Assembly: GCA_023663365.1 (NCBI GenBank)
Contig: JAMPHP010000003.1
Span: 1-64,000, forward strand
Length of the DNA: 64,000 nt
Source: Muribaculaceae bacterium
Lineage (GTDB): Bacteria > Bacteroidota > Bacteroidia > Bacteroidales > Muribaculaceae
Reading direction: 5' to 3'
The translations under genes and the position numbers were made by a program. Positions 1-8,149 of this stretch are shown piece after piece; the stretch's first letter is position 1; every line of letters begins with the position of its first letter. The notes beneath the pieces are model-generated. The model had not been told where the DNA came from and ran no database searches. It saw only the letters and a program-made list of their open reading frames with translations.

Positions 1-712
1 TGGCGGAGTTGCAGTCGCGCTGGATGTTGCCGATAACTTCGGAGTAAACCTTTGTGGCGGTGTCGAAGCCGAAAGAAGTCTCGATGAGGTCGTTCTTGAG
101 GTCGCCGTCGATGGTCTTGGGGCAGCCGATTACCTGGATGCCTGTGTTCTTGGCTTTGTAGTATTCGGCCAGGATTGCGGCGTTGGTGTTGGAGTCATCG
201 CCACCGATAATCACGAGTGCTGTGATGCCGAGCTCGCGGAGAATCTCGAGGCCTTTGTCGAACTGCTCAACTTTCTCGAGCTTGGTGCGGCCCGAGCCGA
301 TGATGTCGAAGCCGCCGGTGTTGCGGTATTCGTCGATAATGGGAGCGGTGAGCTCAATGTATTTGTGGTCGACAAGACCGCCGGGGCCCATGAGGAAGCC
401 GAAGAGGCGGCTGTCGCGGTGTATCTTCTTGATGCCGTCGAAGAGACCGCTGATCACGTTGTGACCGCCGGGAGCCTGACCGCCGGAGAGTATCACGCCT
501 ACATTGACGGGCTTGCCGGGGGCGGGAGCGGTGTTCTTTTCAAATCGGATTTCGGGCAGACCGTAGGTGTTGGGGAAGAGTTTGTTGATTGCTTCCTGGT
601 CGGCTACCGACTCTGTCGGGCGACCTTCAACCACTTTTACGGAGCCCTGGAGGGCTATCGGCAGCTTGGGTTGATAAGCTGCGCGGGCTTTTTGTAAAGC
701 GCTTTTTTTCAT
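1..712 (-). CDS. pfp: PPi-dependent 6-phosphofructokinase, N-terminal part (cut by window edge)
   Basis: Cytosolic glycolytic enzyme that phosphorylates fructose 6-phosphate with pyrophosphate instead of ATP, reversibly. Reading down from the ATG at 712 gives a protein starting [18 protein letters not shown], with the long-PFP features [31 protein letters not shown] and [16 protein letters not shown] with PKTIDGD is the usual signature of PPi-dependent rather than ATP-dependent enzymes. About 237 codons are present of a family length near 550; the rest lies outside the window. It stands alone, with an imperfect -7 box (TTACTTTG, 759-752 on the minus strand) upstream. Identity is confident; exact regulation is not. 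Confidence 0.93.
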   Translation of the reverse strand, partial: MKKSALQKARAAYQPKLPIALQGSVKVVEGRPTESVADQEAINKLFPNTYGLPEIRFEKNTAPAPGKPVNVGVILSGGQAPGGHNVISGLFDGIKKIHRDSRLFGFLMGPGGLVDHKYIELTAPIIDEYRNTGGFDIIGSGRTKLEKVEQFDKGLEILRELGITALVIIGGDDSNTNAAILAEYYKAKNTGIQVIGCPKTIDGDLKNDLIETSFGFDTATKVYSEVIGNIQRDCNSA

Positions 713-751
713 TGTATCTGGATGTCAGTTAATGTTTCTGTTTTCAGACTG

Positions 752-759
752 CAAAGTAA
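752..759 (-). promoter_or_regulatory. Weak -7 box of pfp
   Basis: Minus strand reads TTACTTTGCAGTC about 40 bases before the pfp ATG. It differs from TAnnTTTG at the second base, but has the GCAGTC continuation also seen at ftsY. No TTTG lies at the expected 19-21 bp upstream, so support is modest. Confidence 0.4.
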
Positions 760-803
760 GCAAAAAATATCGAAAAATCCGAGTCTTAAATGTGAATAAG
801 TGT

Positions 804-2078
804 TTAGAGGGCTATTGCCGTACGCAGAAATTCGGGGCGCAGATATGTGGATGCGATTTGAGCTATGCGCTCCGGTGTGAGAGCGCGGGCCGCTTCTTGC
901 TGAGCCTCGAAGTAGCGCGGGGGAGTGCCTACGTAAAGTTCGGTGGCGTAGTAGCCCATAATCGACGTGGGTGTGTCGAGTTGCTGCGCCAGTGAGGTGA
1001 GCACGTGGCGGCGCAGACGGTCGAGCTCGGCACCTTCGGGCGGGGCCGTGGCCAGCAGCCGGAGCTCCGACGCTATCTCGGTGAGCACACGCTCGGTGTA
1101 GCTCTTGTCGCAGCGGGCTGAAATCTTTATCAACGAGCCTTCCTGAGAGCCTAATAAGCTCGCCCCGATGCCGTAGGTGAGGCCTTTTTCTTCGCGGATA
1201 TTGCTCATCAAGCGGCTTCCGAAGTAGCCCCCGAGGGCTATCACGGCAAGGCGCAGGTCGTTGTAGTCGGGGTGTGTCCGCTCAATAGCCGGCATGGAGC
1301 ACACGATGGCACTCTGGAGCGACTCGTTGTGCCGGACTTCTACGCGCGTACCCGCAGGAGCTGAGGTGAATGGTACGACGGCCTTCTCAACGCCGCTTCC
1401 GAGGGAGGGGAGTCCGGGGAGGAAATCGCGCACCGTGGTAAGCGACTGTCCGTCGATAAGTCCTGAAAGGAACACGTTCATGCGTGCGGGGCACATCATG
1501 CGGCTGTGCAGGGTGGCAATATCGAGCCGTGTGATGGAGTCGATATAAGCATCATCGGGCACAAATGCCAGCGGATGGTTCGAGCCCATCATCATGCGCT
1601 GCGAGGCTTCGTCGGCAAGCACGGCGATGTCGCGCCTCGCGGTGGCTTGCTGGGCTTTTGCACTCAGGAGCATCGAGCTGAGGCGCTCCTGCGGGAACAC
1701 GGGCTCGGTGAGCATACTGCCGATGAGTGGCAGTACGGCGGGCAGGCGATGATTGAGGATGCCGAAGGTGAGCGAGCTGTAGTGCCCGTGGCACACGGCT
1801 CCCGTGCGCACACCGTTGAAGTCCATGAGGTCGGCCATTGTGGCGGTGTCGTAGCTCGCGGTGGCTTCGGTCGCTGCCATCAGCATCACCCTGCTCAGTA
1901 TGTCGCTACCAAGCTCGGAGGCACCACCTTCAAAGACGAAGGTCAGATTGCACACCTCCTGGTCGCCGCCGCTGAAGCGGTGGAAGCGCAGTCCTGACGG
2001 CAAAGTCTCGACGGTCTCGGGCGGCATGGGGCGCACGTCGAGCTCCCTCACTTCGGGCGCTTTGCTGCGGTCTGTCAT
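804..2078 (-). CDS. M16-family peptidase homologue lacking the zinc site
   Basis: 424-residue pitrilysin-fold protein. The second-half signature of M16 proteins is clear (FGSRLMSNIREEKGLTYGIG, around residue 290), which in active enzymes carries the Arg/Tyr pair. Where the HxxEH zinc motif should be, near residues 55-65, the chain reads LSRVMLMAATEAT with no histidine, so it should not bind zinc. There is no signal peptide (starts MTDRSKAPEV), which suggests a cytosolic protein. It is the last gene of the envelope operon, with an ATGA overlap with kdsB. In other families, zinc-less M16 chains act as partners of active ones; here the only active M16 in the window is the periplasmic one at 14475-17279, so a partnership is unproven. 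Confidence 0.85.
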   Translation of the reverse strand: MTDRSKAPEVRELDVRPMPPETVETLPSGLRFHRFSGGDQEVCNLTFVFEGGASELGSDILSRVMLMAATEATASYDTATMADLMDFNGVRTGAVCHGHYSSLTFGILNHRLPAVLPLIGSMLTEPVFPQERLSSMLLSAKAQQATARRDIAVLADEASQRMMMGSNHPLAFVPDDAYIDSITRLDIATLHSRMMCPARMNVFLSGLIDGQSLTTVRDFLPGLPSLGSGVEKAVVPFTSAPAGTRVEVRHNESLQSAIVCSMPAIERTHPDYNDLRLAVIALGGYFGSRLMSNIREEKGLTYGIGASLLGSQEGSLIKISARCDKSYTERVLTEIASELRLLATAPPEGAELDRLRRHVLTSLAQQLDTPTSIMGYYATELYVGTPPRYFEAQQEAARALTPERIAQIASTYLRPEFLRTAIAL

Positions 2079-2836
2079 TGCTCGAGTGATGCGAGGTACT
2101 CGTTGGCCGCCTCAAGGTCGGCGGGTGTGTCGATGCCGAAATTTGCGGCTTCGGTGAGCCCCATGCGTATCTTGTATCCTGCCTGAAGCCAGCGGAGTTG
2201 CTCAAGCGACTCCGCAATCTCAAGCGGGCTTTGCGGGATCCGGCATATCTGCTCGAGCACTTCGGCGCGGTAGCCGTAGAGCCCTACATGGGTGTAGTAC
2301 CGCGCATGTTCAAGCCATTTCTTCCAATCGTAGTTTCGCACATAAGGGATGATGGAGCGGGAAAAATAGAGCGCATTCATGCTGCTGTCCATCACCACCT
2401 TGGGTGTATTGGGGTCGAAGAGTGCGTCGAAGCCGCGCGAGGGGTCAAAGGGGCGTGCCAGCGAGGCAATATCGACTGTCTCGTCGGCGAAGCTCTCCAT
2501 GAGGGTGCTCAGCTGCGAACGGTCGATGAAAGGCTCGTCGCCCTGGATGTTGATTACGACATTTGCATCCGAGCCCGACTTATGGTAGGCCTCGAGGCAG
2601 CGGTCGGTGCCGCTGCGGTGTGTGTCGGAGGTCATGATACAGCGTCCTCCGAAGGCCTCCACGGCTTCCGCGATGCGGGTATCGTCGGTGGCTACGGCCA
2701 CTTCGGGCAGCACATCGGCCACACGTGTGTAGACTCGCTCTATCATCGGTTTTCCTCCGACGAGAGCCAGTGGTTTGCCCGGAAAGCGTGTGGATGCGTA
2801 GCGGGCGGGTATAATGCCTATGAATTTATTGCTCAT
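2075..2836 (-). CDS. kdsB: 3-deoxy-manno-octulosonate cytidylyltransferase
   Basis: Activates Kdo as CMP-Kdo for the inner core of lipopolysaccharide; cytosolic. The 253-residue length is typical. Visible motifs are the nucleotide-binding IIPARYASTRFPGKPLA (residues 8-24), HRSGTDR (73-79) and NIQGDEPFI (96-104), which together are diagnostic of KdsB. It starts 4 bases after the nfeD stop and overlaps the next gene by ATGA (2075-2078), so it is translated within the operon at 804-5805. Its presence beside nfeD and a membrane protein supports an envelope role for that operon. Confidence 0.96.
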   Translation of the reverse strand: MSNKFIGIIPARYASTRFPGKPLALVGGKPMIERVYTRVADVLPEVAVATDDTRIAEAVEAFGGRCIMTSDTHRSGTDRCLEAYHKSGSDANVVINIQGDEPFIDRSQLSTLMESFADETVDIASLARPFDPSRGFDALFDPNTPKVVMDSSMNALYFSRSIIPYVRNYDWKKWLEHARYYTHVGLYGYRAEVLEQICRIPQSPLEIAESLEQLRWLQAGYKIRMGLTEAANFGIDTPADLEAANEYLASLEQ

Positions 2837-2840
2837 TGCG

Positions 2841-4181
2841 TTATGATTTTTCTAATTCAGATACGTAAAGTTGCGCATTTTCGTATTTCACCACCTTTAC
2901 CTGATGCCCGGCAGCGATGAAAGGTCCGGTCGATACGGCATCGAACACCTCCGAACCAATCTCGATCTTGCCTGCAGGGCGGAGCACAGTCACGGCGCGG
3001 GCATGTTGGCCCACAAAGCGCATCGGCGACATATCGACACCCACAAAACCGTCGGCCACAGATAGCTCCGTCATCAGTTCGGAGTGACGGCGGAAACATT
3101 CCGGCCCGTGGGAGGACGTCAGATACCATATCGCACCCACTGCAAGCACTGTGCCTATTCCAACCACGGCGAGAGAGTGGCCGAGTGCTCCGAGATCGAA
3201 GCCGGTCACGGCATCATTGCTTGTAAGGGCGCCTACGAGAGCTGCGGCGATGGCGAGTATACCGCTTATGCCGCACACGCCGAAGCCGGGCACCACAAAT
3301 ACCTCAAGAGCTATCAGTACCACTCCCGCGATAAGTGCCACCAGCACCCATGCGGGCACGCTGCCGCCCACAAGCATAGGCAGGAAGTAGAGCGCCGTGG
3401 CCACGGTAGCGACAGCTGCCGCAAAGCCGAGGCCGGGGGTGTGCATCTCCATGTAGATGCCGCCAATGATGAGCATCACGAGCACGGCACGCACGGCGGC
3501 ATTGGAGAGGAAGCCGAGGATGTCGTCGGCAAGCGAGCTGCGGTAGTAAGCCACGGGGGCACCGGCACGGTCGAGGTCGCTGAGAATTTCATCAATCGAC
3601 GAAGCCACGCCATCGGCGTAGCCGCACTCAACGGCCTGTGCCGAAGTCAGCGATACCGATACTTCGGGGTTGACCATAGAGGCCGCTATCGAAGGGTCGC
3701 GTCGCCACACGAGGCTGTCGTCGCGGATGACTTTGCCGTGATGCTCTGCGGTGGCACGCATGATGGTGCTCATGTACGACTGATATTTCTCGGGCATAGG
3801 CTCGCCGGCACCGTTGACCACCGTGGCCGAGCCCATGCTTGCGCCCGGTGCCATAAACACGCTGTCGCAGGCAAGGGCTATGAGAGCTCCGGCCGAGGCG
3901 GCGTTGACATCGACAAAAGCCACCGTAGGCATCTCCACTCTCAGCAGCGAGGTACGGATGGAGTCGGCTGCATCGAGGGCGCCTCCGTAGGTGTTGAGGT
4001 GCAGCACAAGCATCGAGGCGCGTGCCTCGCGAGCCTGTCGCAGGCCTTGACGGAAGTGATGAAAAGCGGAATTGTCGATTTCGGTGTCGATTGGTATCAC
4101 GAACACCGTGCCACCTTCGGCCCGTGCAAAAATTGAGGCGAGCAGAAGAGTGAGGAATACAAACAAGCGGAACATTCTCAT
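2841..4181 (-). CDS. NfeD-family membrane-bound serine protease (ClpP class)
   Basis: 446-residue long-form NfeD protein. Order: signal peptide (about 1-21), ClpP-like protease domain (about 25-215), a cluster of membrane segments (about 220-370), and a C-terminal OB-fold NfeD domain (about 385-446). The Ser-Lys dyad of this family is visible as Ser96 in NAASAGAL and a likely Lys132 in MPEKYQSYM. Long NfeD proteases usually act on membrane proteins such as stomatins, but no stomatin/flotillin gene is adjacent. The start at 4181 was chosen because a good signal peptide follows and it overlaps the upstream stop as ATGA; a second ATG lies at 4175. The open frame continues upstream to 4694 but that part is the shadow of the upstream gene. 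Confidence 0.88.
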   Translation of the reverse strand: MRMFRLFVFLTLLLASIFARAEGGTVFVIPIDTEIDNSAFHHFRQGLRQAREARASMLVLHLNTYGGALDAADSIRTSLLRVEMPTVAFVDVNAASAGALIALACDSVFMAPGASMGSATVVNGAGEPMPEKYQSYMSTIMRATAEHHGKVIRDDSLVWRRDPSIAASMVNPEVSVSLTSAQAVECGYADGVASSIDEILSDLDRAGAPVAYYRSSLADDILGFLSNAAVRAVLVMLIIGGIYMEMHTPGLGFAAAVATVATALYFLPMLVGGSVPAWVLVALIAGVVLIALEVFVVPGFGVCGISGILAIAAALVGALTSNDAVTGFDLGALGHSLAVVGIGTVLAVGAIWYLTSSHGPECFRRHSELMTELSVADGFVGVDMSPMRFVGQHARAVTVLRPAGKIEIGSEVFDAVSTGPFIAAGHQVKVVKYENAQLYVSELEKS

Positions 4182-5230
4182 TGTTGCTGATGTTTTTTCT
4201 TGGCGCGCTCGCCGAAGTAAGCCGGAAGGAGCGAACACCCTACGATAAGGTAGATATAGTAGCTGAACATACGCCAGATAAGAGCCATGACGGCGGCTAT
4301 GCCGAGGTTGCCGATGAGGTCGCCATAGTAATTGGCGAAAAGCCATTCGCTGATGCCGCTTCCGCCGGGTGTGGGGCTTACCATGAGCACCACCCACACC
4401 ACACATTGGCGGGCAAACACAAGCAGGCCCGATGCTGCCGGCACAAAGGCCCAGAAAAGGGCGTTGACCACAAAGTAGCGTGAGAACCACGAAAGCACCG
4501 TCGAGCCGAAAACCTTGGCCCACCAGCGGCGCGAGCGTCCCTTCACCCACTGCGATGTGCTCACCATATTCTCGGCCATGCCCTCGATGCGAGGAGCAAA
4601 GCGCCGGAGCAGACGTGTGGAGGCAAGGCGGTAGAGCAGCTTGCGCACGGCATCGGGCCGAGCGATGATGGCGGCGAAAAGTATGGCGGTCCATATCACA
4701 ATGCCGGCATAAACGAGCCAGAACACTATCTTGATGCCGCCGAAGAGCATTTCACGGCTCTCTTCACTGCTGAAACTGCCGAAAAGCTCGTCGGCAGGCA
4801 CCAGCAGAACTATCAGCGGACAGAAAATCACGAAGAAAAGCTCGTCGAGAAAGAGTGTAGTGAGCGTGAGGGTGGTGGCGCGCCCCAGCGCTATGCCTTC
4901 GCGGTTGAGGTAGAAGATGGCGAGGGCGCTGCCGCCAACCACCGAGGGGGTGATGGCGGAGGTGAATGCGCACATGATGTCGGTGCGCACGGCGCGTTTC
5001 CAAGTGAGGTCGCCGTCGGCTATGGTGTGGAAGCGCCACGCCAGGCCGAAGTCGCGACCGATCACAAACAAGGCTGCAAGCAGCAGGCCGGCTATGGTGC
5101 GGCTGTCGAAGCTGATGGAGCGGAGGGTGTCGAGGTCTACATCCTTATTGAAAAGCCACACTCCCACGCCTATTCCGAGCGCGAGGGGCAGGGCAGTGCG
5201 CCAAAGTGTTTTCGACAGTTCGCCGGCCAC
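4178..5230 (-). CDS. Lysylphosphatidylglycerol synthase TM-region (UPF0104/AglD-type) membrane protein
   Basis: 350-residue polytopic inner-membrane protein with about eight hydrophobic segments and conserved family features such as VVGGSALAIFYLNREGI and the late VSPTPGGSGISEW. This is the MprF flippase-half family without the aminoacyl-transferase half, so it could flip a lipid or lipid-linked intermediate; the substrate is unknown. The start is GTG at 5230, sharing one base with the TAG of the gene before it (TAGTG); the end overlaps nfeD by ATGA. It sits between a ThiE-like protein and NfeD in an envelope operon. Confidence 0.85.
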   Translation of the reverse strand: MAGELSKTLWRTALPLALGIGVGVWLFNKDVDLDTLRSISFDSRTIAGLLLAALFVIGRDFGLAWRFHTIADGDLTWKRAVRTDIMCAFTSAITPSVVGGSALAIFYLNREGIALGRATTLTLTTLFLDELFFVIFCPLIVLLVPADELFGSFSSEESREMLFGGIKIVFWLVYAGIVIWTAILFAAIIARPDAVRKLLYRLASTRLLRRFAPRIEGMAENMVSTSQWVKGRSRRWWAKVFGSTVLSWFSRYFVVNALFWAFVPAASGLLVFARQCVVWVVLMVSPTPGGSGISEWLFANYYGDLIGNLGIAAVMALIWRMFSYYIYLIVGCSLLPAYFGERAKKKHQQQ

Positions 5231-5805
5231 TATCTGATAGCGTTGAGCAGTTGTTCGATTTCAGCCACAGGGTCGGCGCCGTCGAAGAAGCGCGTGCCTG
5301 CGCAGATGCCGCTGAATCCTTGCGCCATATATGCGGCTGCGGCATCGGCGTCGACTTTCATTGCGGGCACGTATGCCACCACGGGGATCTGACATTCGGC
5401 GGCACGTATGCCTGCAATCACTGCTGCGGCGTCGACCTCTTCGGGTCGTAGCGCCACATAGTCGATGTCGGCACGCTGCAGGGCGGGTGCACTGTCGGAG
5501 GAGCGTATTATCGTGCCTATGATGGCTTCGGCACCGAGCTCTTCGCGCAGTCTGACAGCCGAGGTCTCGGCACCGTCGACAAACACACCGTGCAGGCCGA
5601 GTTCCCGGGCCACTTCCACATTGTCGGCAGTGACAATCACACCGCCGTCGCGGCATAGAGTCACGATTTGCTCGAGCTCATCGCGGAGCCCTTCGGTGCC
5701 TTCGGGCAGGGCAAGCACAAGCCACTCGGCTCCGGCTTCACAAGCCATCTGAGCCATTTCAGAGAGAGAGTATTTGGAATTTGGGCTAATAATAATCTGT
5801 ATCAT
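5230..5805 (-). CDS. ThiE-like TIM-barrel protein (atypical thiamine phosphate synthase homologue)
   Basis: 191 residues with the beta/alpha pattern of the ThiE/TenI barrel: a first strand MIQIIISP, then LVLALPEG, GLHGVFVDG, AIIGTIIRS, DYVALRP, PVVAYVPAM and a phosphate-loop-like GFSGICAGTRFF. The GPxxxTxTK diphosphate motif of true ThiE is not present; the equivalent stretch reads DYVALRPEEVDAAAV. Thiamine synthesis is therefore doubtful and no other thi gene is nearby. The ATG at 5805 must be the start because the first barrel strand begins there. The -7 box ends only five bases upstream, so the mRNA is nearly leaderless. First gene of the operon 804-5805. Confidence 0.75.
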   Translation of the reverse strand: MIQIIISPNSKYSLSEMAQMACEAGAEWLVLALPEGTEGLRDELEQIVTLCRDGGVIVTADNVEVARELGLHGVFVDGAETSAVRLREELGAEAIIGTIIRSSDSAPALQRADIDYVALRPEEVDAAAVIAGIRAAECQIPVVAYVPAMKVDADAAAAYMAQGFSGICAGTRFFDGADPVAEIEQLLNAIR

Positions 5806-5810
5806 GAGGG

Positions 5811-5818
5811 CAAAGGTA
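5811..5818 (-). promoter_or_regulatory. -7 box TACCTTTG for the ThiE-like/nfeD/kdsB operon
   Basis: Minus strand reads TACCTTTG then CCCTC and the ATG. In Bacteroidota the centre of this box lies near -7, so transcription would start within about 3 bases of the start codon. No TTTG -33 element is evident. It faces an identical box for ftsY. Confidence 0.7.
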
Positions 5819-5839
5819 CAAAATTTTGAAAAAAATTGT

Positions 5840-5847
5840 TACCTTTG
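5840..5847 (+). promoter_or_regulatory. -7 box TACCTTTG for ftsY
   Basis: TACCTTTGCAGTC, 26 bases before the ftsY ATG. It matches TAnnTTTG exactly. It is the mirror image of the box at 5811-5818 with 21 bp between them. Confidence 0.75.
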
Positions 5848-5873
5848 CAGTCTAAAAAATCAATCACAACGAA

Positions 5874-6839
5874 ATGGGATTTTTCGATTTCTTCAGCAAA
5901 GACAAGAAGCAAAACCTTGACCGTGGCCTCGAAAAGACCAAAGAAGGCGTGCTCGGAAAGCTCCGGCGCGTGTTTACAGGGCGCAGAACCATCGACGACG
6001 ATTTTCTCGACGAGCTCGAGGAAGTGTTTATCACCAGCGATGTGGGGGCGGAGACCACACTCAAAATCATAGACCGCATACAGGCTCGTGTGGCACGCGA
6101 CAAATACGTGGACATGGACGAGCTCAACGAGCTGCTTTGCCAGGAGATCAGCGAGCTTCTGGCCGAGAGCGACAATGGCGAGGGTGAGGCTTCGTTCACA
6201 CCTCCCGCGGGCAAAAAGCCCTATGTAATAATGGTGGTGGGTGTCAACGGTGTGGGCAAGACCACAACCATAGGCAAGCTCGCGCACCACTACAAGAGCG
6301 CCGGCAATAAAGTGATGCTCGGCGCCGCCGACACTTTCCGCGCGGCCGCTGTGGAGCAGCTCGACGAGTGGGCCCGCCGCGCCGACGTGCCCGTGGTGAA
6401 GCAGCAGCTGGGCTCCGATGCCGCTGCTGTGGCTTTCGACACCCTTTCGTCGGCTGTGGCAAACGACATCGACGTGGTGATAATCGACACCGCAGGCCGC
6501 CTGCACAACAAAAAGGGCCTTATGGACGAGCTTTCCAAAATCAAGCGTGTGATGGACAAGGTGGTGCCCGGAGCTCCACACGAGGTGCTGCTCGTGCTCG
6601 ACGGCTCTACCGGCCAAAATGCTTTCGAGCAGGCGCGCCAGTTCTCTGCCGCAACCCAGGTCACACACCTTGCCGTGACCAAGCTCGACGGCACTGCCCG
6701 TGGTGGCGTGGTGATAGGCATCAGCGACCAGTTCAAAATCCCCGTTAAATATATAGGTATAGGCGAGGGCATCGACGACCTGCAGCTCTTCAACAAGCGT
6801 GCATTCGTGGAATCGCTCTTCGGACGCAAGGAGGCGTGA
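5874..6839 (+). CDS. ftsY: Signal recognition particle receptor FtsY
   Basis: GTPase that docks SRP-ribosome complexes at the inner membrane. Of 321 residues, the first ~110 form the helical N domain with a short basic start but no long acidic A domain, as usual in Bacteroidota. G-domain motifs are GVNGVGKTT (123-131), DTFRAAA (153-159), DTAGR (205-209) and TKLDG (269-273). It is the first gene of a run to 11751 with gaps of a few bases or overlaps (rimO, menF, two SGNH hydrolases). Identity is certain. Confidence 0.98.
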   Translation: MGFFDFFSKDKKQNLDRGLEKTKEGVLGKLRRVFTGRRTIDDDFLDELEEVFITSDVGAETTLKIIDRIQARVARDKYVDMDELNELLCQEISELLAESDNGEGEASFTPPAGKKPYVIMVVGVNGVGKTTTIGKLAHHYKSAGNKVMLGAADTFRAAAVEQLDEWARRADVPVVKQQLGSDAAAVAFDTLSSAVANDIDVVIIDTAGRLHNKKGLMDELSKIKRVMDKVVPGAPHEVLLVLDGSTGQNAFEQARQFSAATQVTHLAVTKLDGTARGGVVIGISDQFKIPVKYIGIGEGIDDLQLFNKRAFVESLFGRKEA

Positions 6840-6841
6840 CG

Positions 6842-8149
6842 ATGGCCGAAGCAGTATCTATTCTCAGTCTTGGATGTTCCAAGAACCTTGTCGACAGCGA
6901 GAGGCTTGCGCGCCGATTTGCCGAAGCCGGTTTCGATGTCCGCTTCACCGACGGCCTTGAGCCCGATGGCTCCGTCTATGTGATAAACACATGCGGCTTT
7001 ATCGGCGATGCGAAAGAGGAGTCGGTCAACATCCTTCTCGAGGCCCTGCAGCTTAAGGAGCAGGGCGACATCGCCGCTGTATATGCCATGGGCTGCCTCA
7101 CCGAGCGCTACCGTGCCGAGCTTGCCGAAGAGATGGCCGAGCTCGACGGCATCTATGGCAAATTCGACTGGGGCGCGCTCGTCGATGAGCTTGCCGCCCG
7201 CAAGTCGGCCGTGAAACCGTGGCAGCGCACCTTGTCGACGGCTCCGCACAATACCTACCTTAAGATTTCGGAAGGCTGCAACCGCTTCTGCGCTTTCTGC
7301 GCCATTCCGTTGATTACGGGTCGTCATCACTCGCGGCCCGTAGCCGAGATTGTCGAGGAGGTGAAAGAGCTTGCGGGCAAGGGCGTGAAGGAGTTCAACG
7401 TCATAGCCCAGGATTTGTCGTCCTACGGACGCGATCTCGACGGCAGCGACGGTAAATCGCAGCTTGCGGTGCTCATCGACAGCATGGCATCTGTCGAAGG
7501 CGTGGAGATGATACGCCTTCACTATGCCTATCCCTCCGATTTTCCCTACGACATTCTGCCGGTGATGGCACGCCATGCCAATGTGTGCAAGTATCTCGAC
7601 ATCGCTCTTCAGCATATCGATGATACCGTGTTGGCAAATATGCGGCGCCACATCGACTCTGCTGCCACATGCGAGCTGCTTGCCCGCATCCGCCGCGAGG
7701 TGCCCGGCATACACATCCGCACTACAATGATGGTAGGCTTCCCCGGTGAGACCGATGAGGCTTTCGGGCGGCTTGTCGACTTTGTGGCCGAGCAGCGCTT
7801 CGAGCGCCTTGGTGCCTTCGCCTACTGCGAGGAGGAGGGTACTTTTGCAGCCAACAATCTGCCCGACACCATAGCTCCCGAAGTGAAGCAGGCACGCCTC
7901 GACCGCCTCATGGAGATACAGCAGGACATAGCTTTCGAACATGCAGCATCGAAGATAGGCTCTACGATGCGCGTGATAATCGACGAGTTCGACGGCAGCC
8001 GCTATGTGGGTCGCACTGAGTTTGATTCGCCCGAGGTAGACTGCTGCGTCTTTGTCGATGACGAGGAGGGCATAGAGCCGGGGCAGATCCGCAATGTGGA
8101 CATTTACGATTGTGAAGGTTTTGACCTCTTAGGCCGACTCGCACATTGA
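6842..8149 (+). CDS. rimO: Ribosomal protein S12 methylthiotransferase RimO
   Basis: Radical-SAM enzyme that methylthiolates an aspartate of ribosomal protein S12. Motifs: N-terminal MTTase domain cysteines C12 (LGCSKNLVDSE), C51 and C85 that hold one [4Fe-4S] cluster, the radical-SAM CNRFCAFC (C146, C150, C153) and a C-terminal TRAM-like region. LGCSKN favours RimO over the tRNA enzyme MiaB. I chose ATG 6842 because AAGGAGG ends seven bases before it; a GTG at 6836 inside the ftsY stop is in frame and possible. It follows ftsY by two bases and touches menF. Confidence 0.96.
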   Translation: MAEAVSILSLGCSKNLVDSERLARRFAEAGFDVRFTDGLEPDGSVYVINTCGFIGDAKEESVNILLEALQLKEQGDIAAVYAMGCLTERYRAELAEEMAELDGIYGKFDWGALVDELAARKSAVKPWQRTLSTAPHNTYLKISEGCNRFCAFCAIPLITGRHHSRPVAEIVEEVKELAGKGVKEFNVIAQDLSSYGRDLDGSDGKSQLAVLIDSMASVEGVEMIRLHYAYPSDFPYDILPVMARHANVCKYLDIALQHIDDTVLANMRRHIDSAATCELLARIRREVPGIHIRTTMMVGFPGETDEAFGRLVDFVAEQRFERLGAFAYCEEEGTFAANNLPDTIAPEVKQARLDRLMEIQQDIAFEHAASKIGSTMRVIIDEFDGSRYVGRTEFDSPEVDCCVFVDDEEGIEPGQIRNVDIYDCEGFDLLGRLAH

